From Sphingobacterium chuzhouense (lineage in GTDB: Bacteria > Bacteroidota > Bacteroidia > Sphingobacteriales > Sphingobacteriaceae), in contig NZ_JACNYL010000001.1 in assembly GCF_014692525.1 (NCBI RefSeq), positions 1,364,001 to 1,428,000 of the forward strand: a stretch of 64,000 nt of DNA, given 5' to 3'. The notes beneath the pieces were generated by a model, which was not told the DNA's origin, ran no database searches, and saw nothing but the letters and a program-made list of their open reading frames with translations. Both the position numbers and the translations under genes were made by a program. Shown here in pieces: positions 8,525-15,349 of this stretch (its first letter is position 1; each line of letters opens with the position of its first letter).

Positions 8525-9433
8525 ATGGAAGAAAAAACACATTTTGATGTTATTATCATTGGCGGCAGCTATGCCGGTCTCTCAGCCGCAATGGCGTTGG
8601 GGCGCTCGTTGCGCGATGTGCTGATCATAGACAATGGTCAGCCCTGCAACCGCTTCACGCCGCATTCCCACAATTTCATTACCCACGATGGAGCCATTCC
8701 TGCAGATATTACGGACAAAGCGAAGACACAAGTTATGGCTTATCCGACCGTAAGATTCTGCAAGGGGCATGCTGTCAGTGCTTCTGCCCAGGCGGGCGGC
8801 TACAGCGTCCTGATAGAAGGCGGTGCATTGTACAGCGGGCGCAAACTGATACTTGCCACCGGTGTACGGGACGTTCTGCCGGATATCCAAGGCTTTGCCG
8901 AAAGCTGGGGAAAGACGCTCATACACTGTCCCTATTGCCACGGCTATGAGGTCAGAGATAAAAAAACAGGCATCATGGCCAGCGGAGAACGGGGCTTCCA
9001 TATCGCCTCACTGGTCAATAACCTCACGGAAGAACTGACCATACTGACCAATGGAAATGATGATTTTTCTAAAGAGCAGATCGCCAAGTTACAGAAGCAC
9101 AATATCGGCATTGAACAGGAAAAAGTGGTGTCTATCTTACAGAAAAACGGTGAGATCAAGGGCGTCGTCCTTGCCGATGCCCGCTTTCTGTCATTTGAGG
9201 TAATGTATGCCGCCCCTCTTTTTGAACAGCATTCGGATATATATAGAGACCTAGGCTGTGAACGGACAGAAATGGGACATATCAAGGTGGATCAGTTTCA
9301 GCAGACTACCGTAAACGGTGTATTTGCCTGCGGAGATTGTTCAGGAATGCTACGTTCGGTCGCGTATGCGGTGGCAACGGGTAATATTGCCGGAGCTATG
9401 GTCAACCACCAGCTGGTACAGGAAGATTTTTAA
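8525..9433 (+). CDS. FAD-dependent thioredoxin reductase-like oxidoreductase
   Basis: 302 aa from the ATG at 8525; an in-frame ATG at 8462 would overlap the upstream gene and lacks family similarity. The FAD-binding motif VIIIGGSYAGLSAAMALGRS is at about 9-28, the redox pair CPYC in HCPYCHGYEV near 136-139, and the second FAD motif FACGDCSG near 270-277. It resembles the bacterial thioredoxin-reductase-like group that carries a CxxC and uses NAD(P)H. Its partner thiol protein is not encoded nearby. Presence in a zinc unit suggests a role in thiol or metal-thiolate homeostasis, which is inference. Confidence 0.8.
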   Translation: MEEKTHFDVIIIGGSYAGLSAAMALGRSLRDVLIIDNGQPCNRFTPHSHNFITHDGAIPADITDKAKTQVMAYPTVRFCKGHAVSASAQAGGYSVLIEGGALYSGRKLILATGVRDVLPDIQGFAESWGKTLIHCPYCHGYEVRDKKTGIMASGERGFHIASLVNNLTEELTILTNGNDDFSKEQIAKLQKHNIGIEQEKVVSILQKNGEIKGVVLADARFLSFEVMYAAPLFEQHSDIYRDLGCERTEMGHIKVDQFQQTTVNGVFACGDCSGMLRSVAYAVATGNIAGAMVNHQLVQEDF

Positions 9434-9468
9434 TAAAATGGAAGGGAGAAGAATATGAAGCAGTTATT

Positions 9469-10140
9469 ATGATGAACTTTGAAACAACAACACCATTGCT
9501 TACGGCAGAGGAGATCGGCGACTCCCATATGATGACATCTGTGGATACGCCGGTACGGCAGGATGCTTTTGAACGATCGGACGAAGAAAAGATCGAACGG
9601 ATAGCGGGACTGTTCCGCGGTATCATGGAAGAGCTGGGGCTCAACCTTGACGATGACAGTCTAAACGGCACCCCGTACCGCGTGGCTAAGATGTATATCA
9701 AAGAATTGTTTGATGGCCTTGACCCCAAAAATAAACCTAAGTTGTCAACTTTCGACAATAAATACGGGTACAGAAAGATGTTGGTGGAAAAGGATATACG
9801 TGTATCTTCGGCATGTGAGCACCATTTTTTGCCGATCGTGGGTCGGGCACATATTGCTTATATAGCAGAAAGCAAGGTCATCGGCCTCTCCAAGATCAAC
9901 CGTATCGTGGAGTACTATTCCCACCGACCACAGGTGCAGGAGCGTCTTACTCTTCAGATCTACCATGCCCTCCGATCGGCGCTGGGTACGGACAGCATCA
10001 TTGTGGTAATAGATGCGGAACATCTCTGCGTGTCGGCCCGTGGTGTAAAAGACGAGAATAGCCGGACGACAACGCTCGAATACGGGGGCGCGTTCGCTAA
10101 GGAGGATTATAGAAAAGAATTTTTTGACATCATAAAGTAG
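9469..10140 (+). CDS. folE: GTP cyclohydrolase I
   Basis: 223 aa. Converts GTP to 7,8-dihydroneopterin triphosphate, first step of folate/pterin synthesis. The family core is clear: GTPYRVAKMY, SACEHHFLPIVGRAHIAYI (zinc ligands Cys and His), GLSKINRIVEYYSHRPQVQE, and AEHLCVSARGV, where the second ligand Cys is kept. It is therefore a zinc-dependent FolE1, not FolE2. The first 40 residues are a variable N-terminal extension. A FolE copy next to a COG0523 GTPase and a Fur-type regulator fits a zinc-limitation paralogue. The regulator starts 6 nt downstream, so the two are probably co-transcribed. Confidence 0.92.
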   Translation: MMNFETTTPLLTAEEIGDSHMMTSVDTPVRQDAFERSDEEKIERIAGLFRGIMEELGLNLDDDSLNGTPYRVAKMYIKELFDGLDPKNKPKLSTFDNKYGYRKMLVEKDIRVSSACEHHFLPIVGRAHIAYIAESKVIGLSKINRIVEYYSHRPQVQERLTLQIYHALRSALGTDSIIVVIDAEHLCVSARGVKDENSRTTTLEYGGAFAKEDYRKEFFDIIK

Positions 10141-10146
10141 GTTCTT

Positions 10147-10557
10147 ATGACCGATATGGTGGACATATTGAAAAAACACGGCGTCAGACCGACAAAGTTA
10201 CGGGTCAGAATTCTCGAGGTACTCATCTCATCCGGAAAATCCTTTTCCTTTACCGAAATGCACAAGCATTTTGATGAAAAACAGGACAGGGTCACGATCT
10301 ACCGCACTTTCAACGTGTTCTACGACAATCAGCTAATCCAAAAAGTCGTCGATGTGGACGGTATTGTTAGGTTTTATTATTGCCGAGAACAGATCAGTCT
10401 TTGTCCGTCCTTTCGGTGCCGTGAATGTGGAAGAATTACGACTCTGAGTCCTTTACCGGAATATTACAGGACCGAACTCGCAGCCCATGCTATAGACGAC
10501 GTCCTGCTGCTGTTTTCGGGGATATGTAAAGGATGCAAAGAACACCATGGACATTAG
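10147..10557 (+). CDS. Fur-family metalloregulator, probably Zur-like
   Basis: 136 aa. The N-terminal winged helix includes GVRPTKLRVRILEVLISSG and DRVTIYRTFNVF (recognition helix). The C-terminal dimer domain has two structural-zinc cysteine pairs, CRECG (about 95-99) and CKGC (about 129-132). Fur-family repressors bind palindromic operators when metal-loaded. The neighbours (COG0523, FolE, His-rich lipoproteins) argue for zinc sensing, and the matching palindromes at 547-571 and 5977-6001 are the obvious targets, giving autoregulation. The specificity is inferred; Fur and PerR cannot be excluded from sequence alone. Confidence 0.8.
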   Translation: MTDMVDILKKHGVRPTKLRVRILEVLISSGKSFSFTEMHKHFDEKQDRVTIYRTFNVFYDNQLIQKVVDVDGIVRFYYCREQISLCPSFRCRECGRITTLSPLPEYYRTELAAHAIDDVLLLFSGICKGCKEHHGH

Positions 10558-10626
10558 CATGTTACCCCGAGATGTCGGTAAAGGAGTTATTTTTAAGATA
10601 TGAGGGCTTCGTAAAACAATAAAATA

Positions 10627-11040
10627 ATGCAGGAGAAAGAGATACGTCCGGTAACGGTATTGACCGGTTTTTTAGGATCAGGAAAGACTACTTTTCTCAA
10701 TACCCTGATGGCAAAAAATCCGGAGAAACGTTATGCTATCATCGAAAACGAAATCGGGGAAATTAATGTAGACGGCAAGCTTGTATCCAATAATTATGAC
10801 CAGCTCATCGAATTACAGAACGGCTGTCTATGCTGCACGCTGAATGATGATCTTTATGGCGCCTTAGAGATACTACACCAACAGGCCACTAGCTTTGACG
10901 AATTAATTATTGAATGTACCGGGCTCACTCTACCGGCGACCATTATCGAGCCCTTTACCGTACATCCTGTTTTTAAAAAATATTTCCCATTAAAAAGAAC
11001 GATTTGCATGGTCTATATAAACACAGATAAAGCCAGCTAG
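10627..11040 (+). pseudogene. Truncated COG0523 GTPase (N-terminal half only)
   Basis: 137 aa, where full members have about 330-400. The N-terminal half is intact: Walker A TGFLGSGKTTFLN, metal signature NGCLCCTLNDDL and G3-region IIECTGLTLPA. The frame then leaves the family sequence and stops after VYINTDKAS; the NKxD motif and the whole CobW C-terminal domain are absent, and the next gene starts 2 nt later. A deletion fused to the following lipoprotein gene is the simplest explanation. It could still be a metal-binding fragment, since the CxCC is kept, but GTPase turnover is unlikely. Confidence 0.65.
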
Positions 11041-11042
11041 AC

Positions 11043-11741
11043 ATGAAAAATTTATCAAAGTACATTATACCGGCCATGATGCTAATTATGCAGGCCTGTA
11101 GCCAGACTCAGCCGAATATCAAGTGGCTGTGGGAACAGACAGACGGTGAGAAACAATTTTTCGTAGGACAGTCCATTCCGCTGAAGGCCAATATATACGG
11201 TGGAAAAGGGGTGGATTCCCTGTGGTTACATTTAAAACCTGTTTCCGGAGGCAATTGGGAATATATATATCCGGTACCGTCGGAGCTATTTCACAACAAC
11301 AATCACTTCAAGTTTGAAAAACAGGTGAGCATTCCGGGTACAGCCCATATCGGAAAATATGAAGTTGGGCTTTTTGCAATACTGAAGGACGGTTCAGAAA
11401 TCAACAATATAACAGACATCCAGCTGAGTGTGGACGGTTCTTTTCCGTGGATAGCGGATTTGGAAATAGGTCTAAATGGCAGACAAGATGATCTACATCT
11501 GGCGGCAGATATTTCCGCTGCCAAACAGGTAGAAAAAATTACTGTTGTTATCGAGGGAATGACGTGGAAGAACAGTTATGAATTCACGGAAAAAAGTATA
11601 CGGCATAAAGTCGAGGCACACTTCCATGAACATATCGACCTTAAATCAGCTCTGCCCGGCACGTACAAGGTGAAAGTTATCTTGGAGGACCGCGATGGGC
11701 GGGTCGCCAAGCAGGAGGGCAGTTTTACAAAAGAAAAGTGA
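11043..11741 (+). CDS. Lipoprotein with DUF4625-like beta domains
   Basis: 232 aa. Lipobox MLIMQAC ends the signal peptide. Two tandem beta-sandwich-like halves are visible; the second ends with HKVEAHFHEHIDLKSALPGTYKVKVILEDRDGR, which follows the DUF4625 pattern (charged His region, then G-x-Y-x-V and D-x-D-G). It resembles the lipoproteins at 3094 and 4102. The His cluster HFHEH could bind metal. It lies 2 nt after the truncated COG0523 gene, so it probably depends on the same transcript. Confidence 0.6.
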   Translation: MKNLSKYIIPAMMLIMQACSQTQPNIKWLWEQTDGEKQFFVGQSIPLKANIYGGKGVDSLWLHLKPVSGGNWEYIYPVPSELFHNNNHFKFEKQVSIPGTAHIGKYEVGLFAILKDGSEINNITDIQLSVDGSFPWIADLEIGLNGRQDDLHLAADISAAKQVEKITVVIEGMTWKNSYEFTEKSIRHKVEAHFHEHIDLKSALPGTYKVKVILEDRDGRVAKQEGSFTKEK

Positions 11742-11868
11742 TAACGCCGTAATAACCTGTCATGGAACAAGATAAATACAAGGTGATCGAATTCTGTAAC
11801 CCTAGGATAGAAGAAATACCAACAAAATTGAAGAGAATTAATATTTTCTCTATGATCTTTCTAAATAT

Positions 11869-12525
11869 CTACTCTTTTTCCATAAGTAATTTCTCCGTTA
11901 CTAGATTGCTTAAGACCTGGGATTTGTCAGTTGACGTTTTTATAACCATACTCTTATCGAAGCTTTCAATCGATTCGACTGTCAATTCCGTTCCTAATTT
12001 AAGATTCCTATGGTTAAGGAACTTCAAAAGTTCCTCTGAAGAATCTGCAATTGCTGCAAGTATAACAGTATCTTCCGGGGCACATTCAGCAAGTCTCACC
12101 AGTTTTCTAGATTTTATTTTTCCACCCTTGTCAGGTATAGGAGATCCATGGGGGTCGTGCTGTGGGTAGCCCAATAGTTCATCCATTTTATCGAAGAATT
12201 CCGGCGATTGTATATGCTCTATCTGTTCAGCGATAATATGAACTTCCTCCCATCCAAAACCCATCTTTTCAACCAGGTACATCTCTGTCAGCCTGTGCTT
12301 ACGGATAACAAGTGCTGCCAATTTTTTTCCTTCTTCTGTTAGTTTTAAGGGCTTATAACTTTCGTAATGGACAAGCCCTTTCTCTGAAAGCCGTTTCATC
12401 ATACCATTGACCGTAGGCATTTTGATGGAAAGGTGTTTACTAAGCTCATTGACCGTTATTTCTCCCTGTTCGTCCATAAAGCCGAACATAGCCTTTAGAT
12501 AGTTTTCCTCCGTGTGCGAAATCAT
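11869..12525 (-). CDS. DtxR/MntR-family metal-dependent regulator
   Basis: 218 aa. N-terminal winged helix (about 5-65: NYLKAMFGF, ITVNELSKHLSIKMPTVNGMMKRL), followed by the dimerisation and metal-binding domain with HRLTEMYLVEKMGFGWEEVH and the conserved His of EQIEHIQSPEF, then a C-terminal FeoA/SH3-like domain (about 145-218). Full-length proteins of this type sense Mn(II) or Fe(II). It is divergent from the ZIP transporter; the 280 nt between carry several TTAGT-n-ACTAA dyads that are likely its operators. Manganese versus iron specificity cannot be read here. Confidence 0.8.
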   Translation of the reverse strand: MISHTEENYLKAMFGFMDEQGEITVNELSKHLSIKMPTVNGMMKRLSEKGLVHYESYKPLKLTEEGKKLAALVIRKHRLTEMYLVEKMGFGWEEVHIIAEQIEHIQSPEFFDKMDELLGYPQHDPHGSPIPDKGGKIKSRKLVRLAECAPEDTVILAAIADSSEELLKFLNHRNLKLGTELTVESIESFDKSMVIKTSTDKSQVLSNLVTEKLLMEKE

Positions 12526-12580
12526 AAGTCAAAAATAGACAAAAGACGAGAAACCCTATGTCCATAAATAAATTTATTTA

Positions 12581-12765
12581 TTAGTGACCACTAATTCATT
12601 AAATCAGTATACTAAGTTATTTGTTTACCTAAGTTAAAATTAGTGTGATGGTATCTGACTGACTTACAAAAACCATTATCCGTGGACATTTCGATGCAGA
12701 AAGTTAGTGTTAACTAATTTATTTGTTCATTATATTTGTTAGTTCAAACAAACTTATTACTTTTG
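12581..12765. promoter_or_regulatory. Cluster of TTAGT/ACTAA dyads and ZIP promoter
   Basis: Three dyads: TTAGTGACCACTAA (12581-12594, 6-2-6 perfect), TTAGTGTTAACTAA (12704-12717, 5-4-5), and TTAGTT-N6-AACTTA (12739-12756). The last lies between a TTTG (12735-12738) and a -7 box TACTTTTG (12758-12765), so a bound protein would block the promoter facing the ZIP gene. The dyad type resembles DtxR-family operators (TTAGG...CCTAA), which fits the regulator encoded next door. Binding is inferred. Confidence 0.5.
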
Positions 12766-12803
12766 TATTGTTAAGTTTTATAAAAACAGGATTAACAGTA
12801 AAA

Positions 12804-12902
12804 ATGGAATACGCGACAGAACTATTGGAGAACGAAAAAAAATTACTGGAAAGCTTTTGGGATATCGTAAACTGGGATTTTGCAAACAGGAATTTAATCT
12901 AA
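12804..12902 (+). CDS. Possible 32-aa small protein or leader peptide
   Basis: ATG at 12804 preceded by an A-rich stretch (aacagtaaaaATG), 32 codons, ending 12 nt before the ZIP gene. The peptide is acidic and amphipathic (EYATELLENEKKLLESFWD) with two Trp. It lies downstream of the candidate promoter in the same direction as the transporter. No family recognised; it may be a real small protein, a translated leader or chance. Confidence 0.35.
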   Translation: MEYATELLENEKKLLESFWDIVNWDFANRNLI

Positions 12903-12914
12903 GATAACATCGAA

Positions 12915-13733
12915 ATGCTTGAAACCACCGTCCAATATTTAGAAAGTATCGACCCTGTATGGGCAGCACTGTACGCTACACTTTTTACCTGGCTGATCAC
13001 GGCCATAGGTGCTGCGCTTGTTTTCTTTTTCAAAGGTATGAATAACAATGTAATGGACGGCATGCTGGGCTTCACCGGTGGTGTCATGGTGGCTGCCAGT
13101 ATCTGGAGTCTGCTGATCCCCGCCATCGATATGAGCGAAGGGGAGGGATTTGTACAGGTTGTTCCAGCCATTATAGGCTTTCTGATCGGCACAGGGTTTC
13201 TTTATGGTATCGATAAGATGCTACCCCACCTCCATGTGAACTTCAAAAAGGTAGAGGGTGTAAAGACTTCCTGGCAGAAGACAACATTGATGATTTTGGC
13301 CATTACCCTGCATAATATCCCCGAGGGACTGGCGGTGGGCGTACTCTTTGGCGGAGTGGCTGCCGGTATTCCAGAAGCCAGTATTGGCGGTGCCGTAGCG
13401 CTAGCTCTCGGTATCGGACTGCAAAATTTTCCGGAAGGGATTGCAGTGGCCATGCCGTTAAGAAGGATAGGAATGAGCCGTAAGAAGAGCTTTCTGTACG
13501 GACAGGCATCTGCCGTAGTGGAACCTATTGCCGGCGTCTTAGGCGCAATGGCCGTGACCACATTCACACCAATATTACCCTATGCACTGGCTTTTGCTGC
13601 CGGGGCAATGATATTTGTCGTGATCGAGGAGGTTATCCCTGAAGCGCAGCAGAACAAGGATTCGGATGTGGCCACCATCGGTTTTATCTTCGGGTTTTTG
13701 GTCATGATGACACTGGATGTGGCTTTGGGGTAA
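12915..13733 (+). CDS. ZIP-family metal transporter (GufA/ZupT-like)
   Basis: 272 aa, about eight membrane helices. The two metal-binding helices are evident: HNIPEG (about 133-138) in TM4 and QNFPEG (about 171-176) in TM5, with EE in IVIEEVIPEA later. ZIP proteins move Zn, Fe or Mn into the cytoplasm. The loop between TM3 and TM4 contains HLHVNF. The divergent DtxR-type regulator and dyads suggest control by Mn or Fe, while the nearby Zur-like unit suggests zinc; the substrate is open. A 141-aa gene follows after 27 nt. Confidence 0.87.
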   Translation: MLETTVQYLESIDPVWAALYATLFTWLITAIGAALVFFFKGMNNNVMDGMLGFTGGVMVAASIWSLLIPAIDMSEGEGFVQVVPAIIGFLIGTGFLYGIDKMLPHLHVNFKKVEGVKTSWQKTTLMILAITLHNIPEGLAVGVLFGGVAAGIPEASIGGAVALALGIGLQNFPEGIAVAMPLRRIGMSRKKSFLYGQASAVVEPIAGVLGAMAVTTFTPILPYALAFAAGAMIFVVIEEVIPEAQQNKDSDVATIGFIFGFLVMMTLDVALG

Positions 13734-13760
13734 AAGGAGGGATATAAGAGTAAGACATGT

Positions 13761-14186
13761 ATGAGACATATTGAATCATATTGGGAACAGTTGACGCTAT
13801 CTTCCAACGAACTTTTTCAGAACAGAAAGTTCAAACAGGCACTGGCAGGATATAAAGAGGCTCTGTACCGGGCGGAGGTCATGAACGATCACCGGGAGGC
13901 TTGTTTACGACTGGAAATACCTTATATGCAGCTCTATATCATTTCCTGTAATAACCTATCCAATACCTATATCGAATTGGGACAACTCCCCGAAGCAGAA
14001 AATCTATTGAAGCGTGTTATATATTATCTATTACACCTCTCCGGTGACACCGACCTCAACAAGGACGAGATCCTACTAGAGCTCCGGCAGGCCACAGTAG
14101 AACTTGTAGTGTTCGGGAAAGAGTACTGCGATCAAAGAACACAGGAATCGACTTTCGAGTTAATTAGAGAAGAAATCATAAAATAG
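13761..14186 (+). CDS. TPR-like helical repeat protein
   Basis: 141 aa, all-helical, cytoplasmic. Residues about 12-85 read as two tetratricopeptide-like hairpins (ELFQNRKFKQALAGYKEAL and NNLSNTYIELGQLPEAENLL). The remainder is a helical tail without catalytic motifs. It lies between the ZIP transporter and the heme locus, in the same direction as both. A protein-interaction role is likely; the partner is unknown. Confidence 0.6.
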   Translation: MRHIESYWEQLTLSSNELFQNRKFKQALAGYKEALYRAEVMNDHREACLRLEIPYMQLYIISCNNLSNTYIELGQLPEAENLLKRVIYYLLHLSGDTDLNKDEILLELRQATVELVVFGKEYCDQRTQESTFELIREEIIK

Positions 14187-14235
14187 AAAAATATGTGCAA
14201 GAGTTTTACGGGTTAGGAATAAAAATTACTAAAGA

Positions 14236-15336
14236 GTGTCAAAGTTAAAGAGAATAATAAGAGAAATACACGGCATAACAGGACTATTGGTGGGTATAGT
14301 CATTATCATTGTCGCATTGAGCGGTTGCGTGTACTCGTTCCAGCGCGAGATTAGAAGTGTACTTTATCCACATCTTTTAAAGGTCAGTGTTCCCAAAAAT
14401 ACAACACGGCTATCAGTTGACAGCATAGCATCTATTGCTTCTTCACATCATTCCAAAACTAGAATAAGGGAAATTGTGATAAGCCATGATCCCGAGAAAT
14501 CGGTCAGGGTCTATATGGTTGGGCAGCACCTGCTTTATATCAATCCCTATTCGGGCGAAGTGTTAGGCATAAAGAATACCAAGAAAGACCCTTTTTTGAT
14601 GGCTTGGTCACTGCATACCCAATTGGGGCTTGGTAACGTGGGTGGCACAATTGTAGGATGGGCGACATTTGCTTGTGTACCGCTGATACTAACCGGACTA
14701 TGGCTGTGGTGGCCTGTCCGCAGTACATGGCGTAAAGCCTTACAGCTTCCGTTAGAAGGAAGATGGAAGCTGGTAAATTTCCAATGGCATAAAAACGCAG
14801 GTTTTTATACTTCCATTTTCTTCCTGTTCATCTGCATGAGCGGCATGATGATGTCCTTTAAATGGTTCGAGAACAGCGTATATTGGTTGACAGGCTCTCC
14901 GACTACACAACGGGTCATGCCTAAGCCTGTAGAAGCAGTACGGCAGGTGGGAAAAATCCAGAAATCCCTCGACTACACTCTTGGCAAATTCCCCGAAGTG
15001 AAAGAAGTAAGCCTTTTTTTTCCAAGGTCTGAAGACAGGGTTTTTATGTTCATTGCCAAATACGAAAACCGTCTGGGGCAACGGGAAATCCTCTATTTCA
15101 ATCCGAAGGATGGTGAATTACTCCATGGTAGCTACACAGCGGACAACAGTACTGCGGATAAGCTAAAGGCCATGAACTATAATATTCATTCAGGTCAGAT
15201 AGGTGGTCTACCCGGTAGGATTATTGCCTTTTCGGCAACCTTGTTTGCAGCTTATCTCGTGGTCAGTGGAACGATAATATGGTTTCAGCGAAATGTCAGA
15301 CGGAAACCAAAAAAGTACAATTCAACAAAATCATAA
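14236..15336 (+). CDS. PepSY-associated transmembrane protein
   Basis: 366 aa, GTG start. The N-terminal helix (GLLVGIVIIIVALSGCVYSFQREI, in part) is followed by a periplasmic PepSY-like region (about 55-125, ending in NPYSGEVLG), further membrane helices near 135-160 (ending LTGLWLWWPV) and 190-215, a second PepSY-like loop (NPKDGELLHG) and a last helix near 335-355. Such inner-membrane proteins commonly accompany TonB siderophore or heme receptors and are thought to act as ferric or heme reductases. It precedes a TonB receptor and HmuY, which fits heme or iron uptake. Confidence 0.8.
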   Translation: MSKLKRIIREIHGITGLLVGIVIIIVALSGCVYSFQREIRSVLYPHLLKVSVPKNTTRLSVDSIASIASSHHSKTRIREIVISHDPEKSVRVYMVGQHLLYINPYSGEVLGIKNTKKDPFLMAWSLHTQLGLGNVGGTIVGWATFACVPLILTGLWLWWPVRSTWRKALQLPLEGRWKLVNFQWHKNAGFYTSIFFLFICMSGMMMSFKWFENSVYWLTGSPTTQRVMPKPVEAVRQVGKIQKSLDYTLGKFPEVKEVSLFFPRSEDRVFMFIAKYENRLGQREILYFNPKDGELLHGSYTADNSTADKLKAMNYNIHSGQIGGLPGRIIAFSATLFAAYLVVSGTIIWFQRNVRRKPKKYNSTKS

Positions 15337-15349
15337 CCATTTATCATCT

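Noticed and set aside
11762..12169. Plus-strand ORF over the DtxR/MntR gene
   Set aside because: Antisense to a clear regulator; only its first codons are free and show no family.
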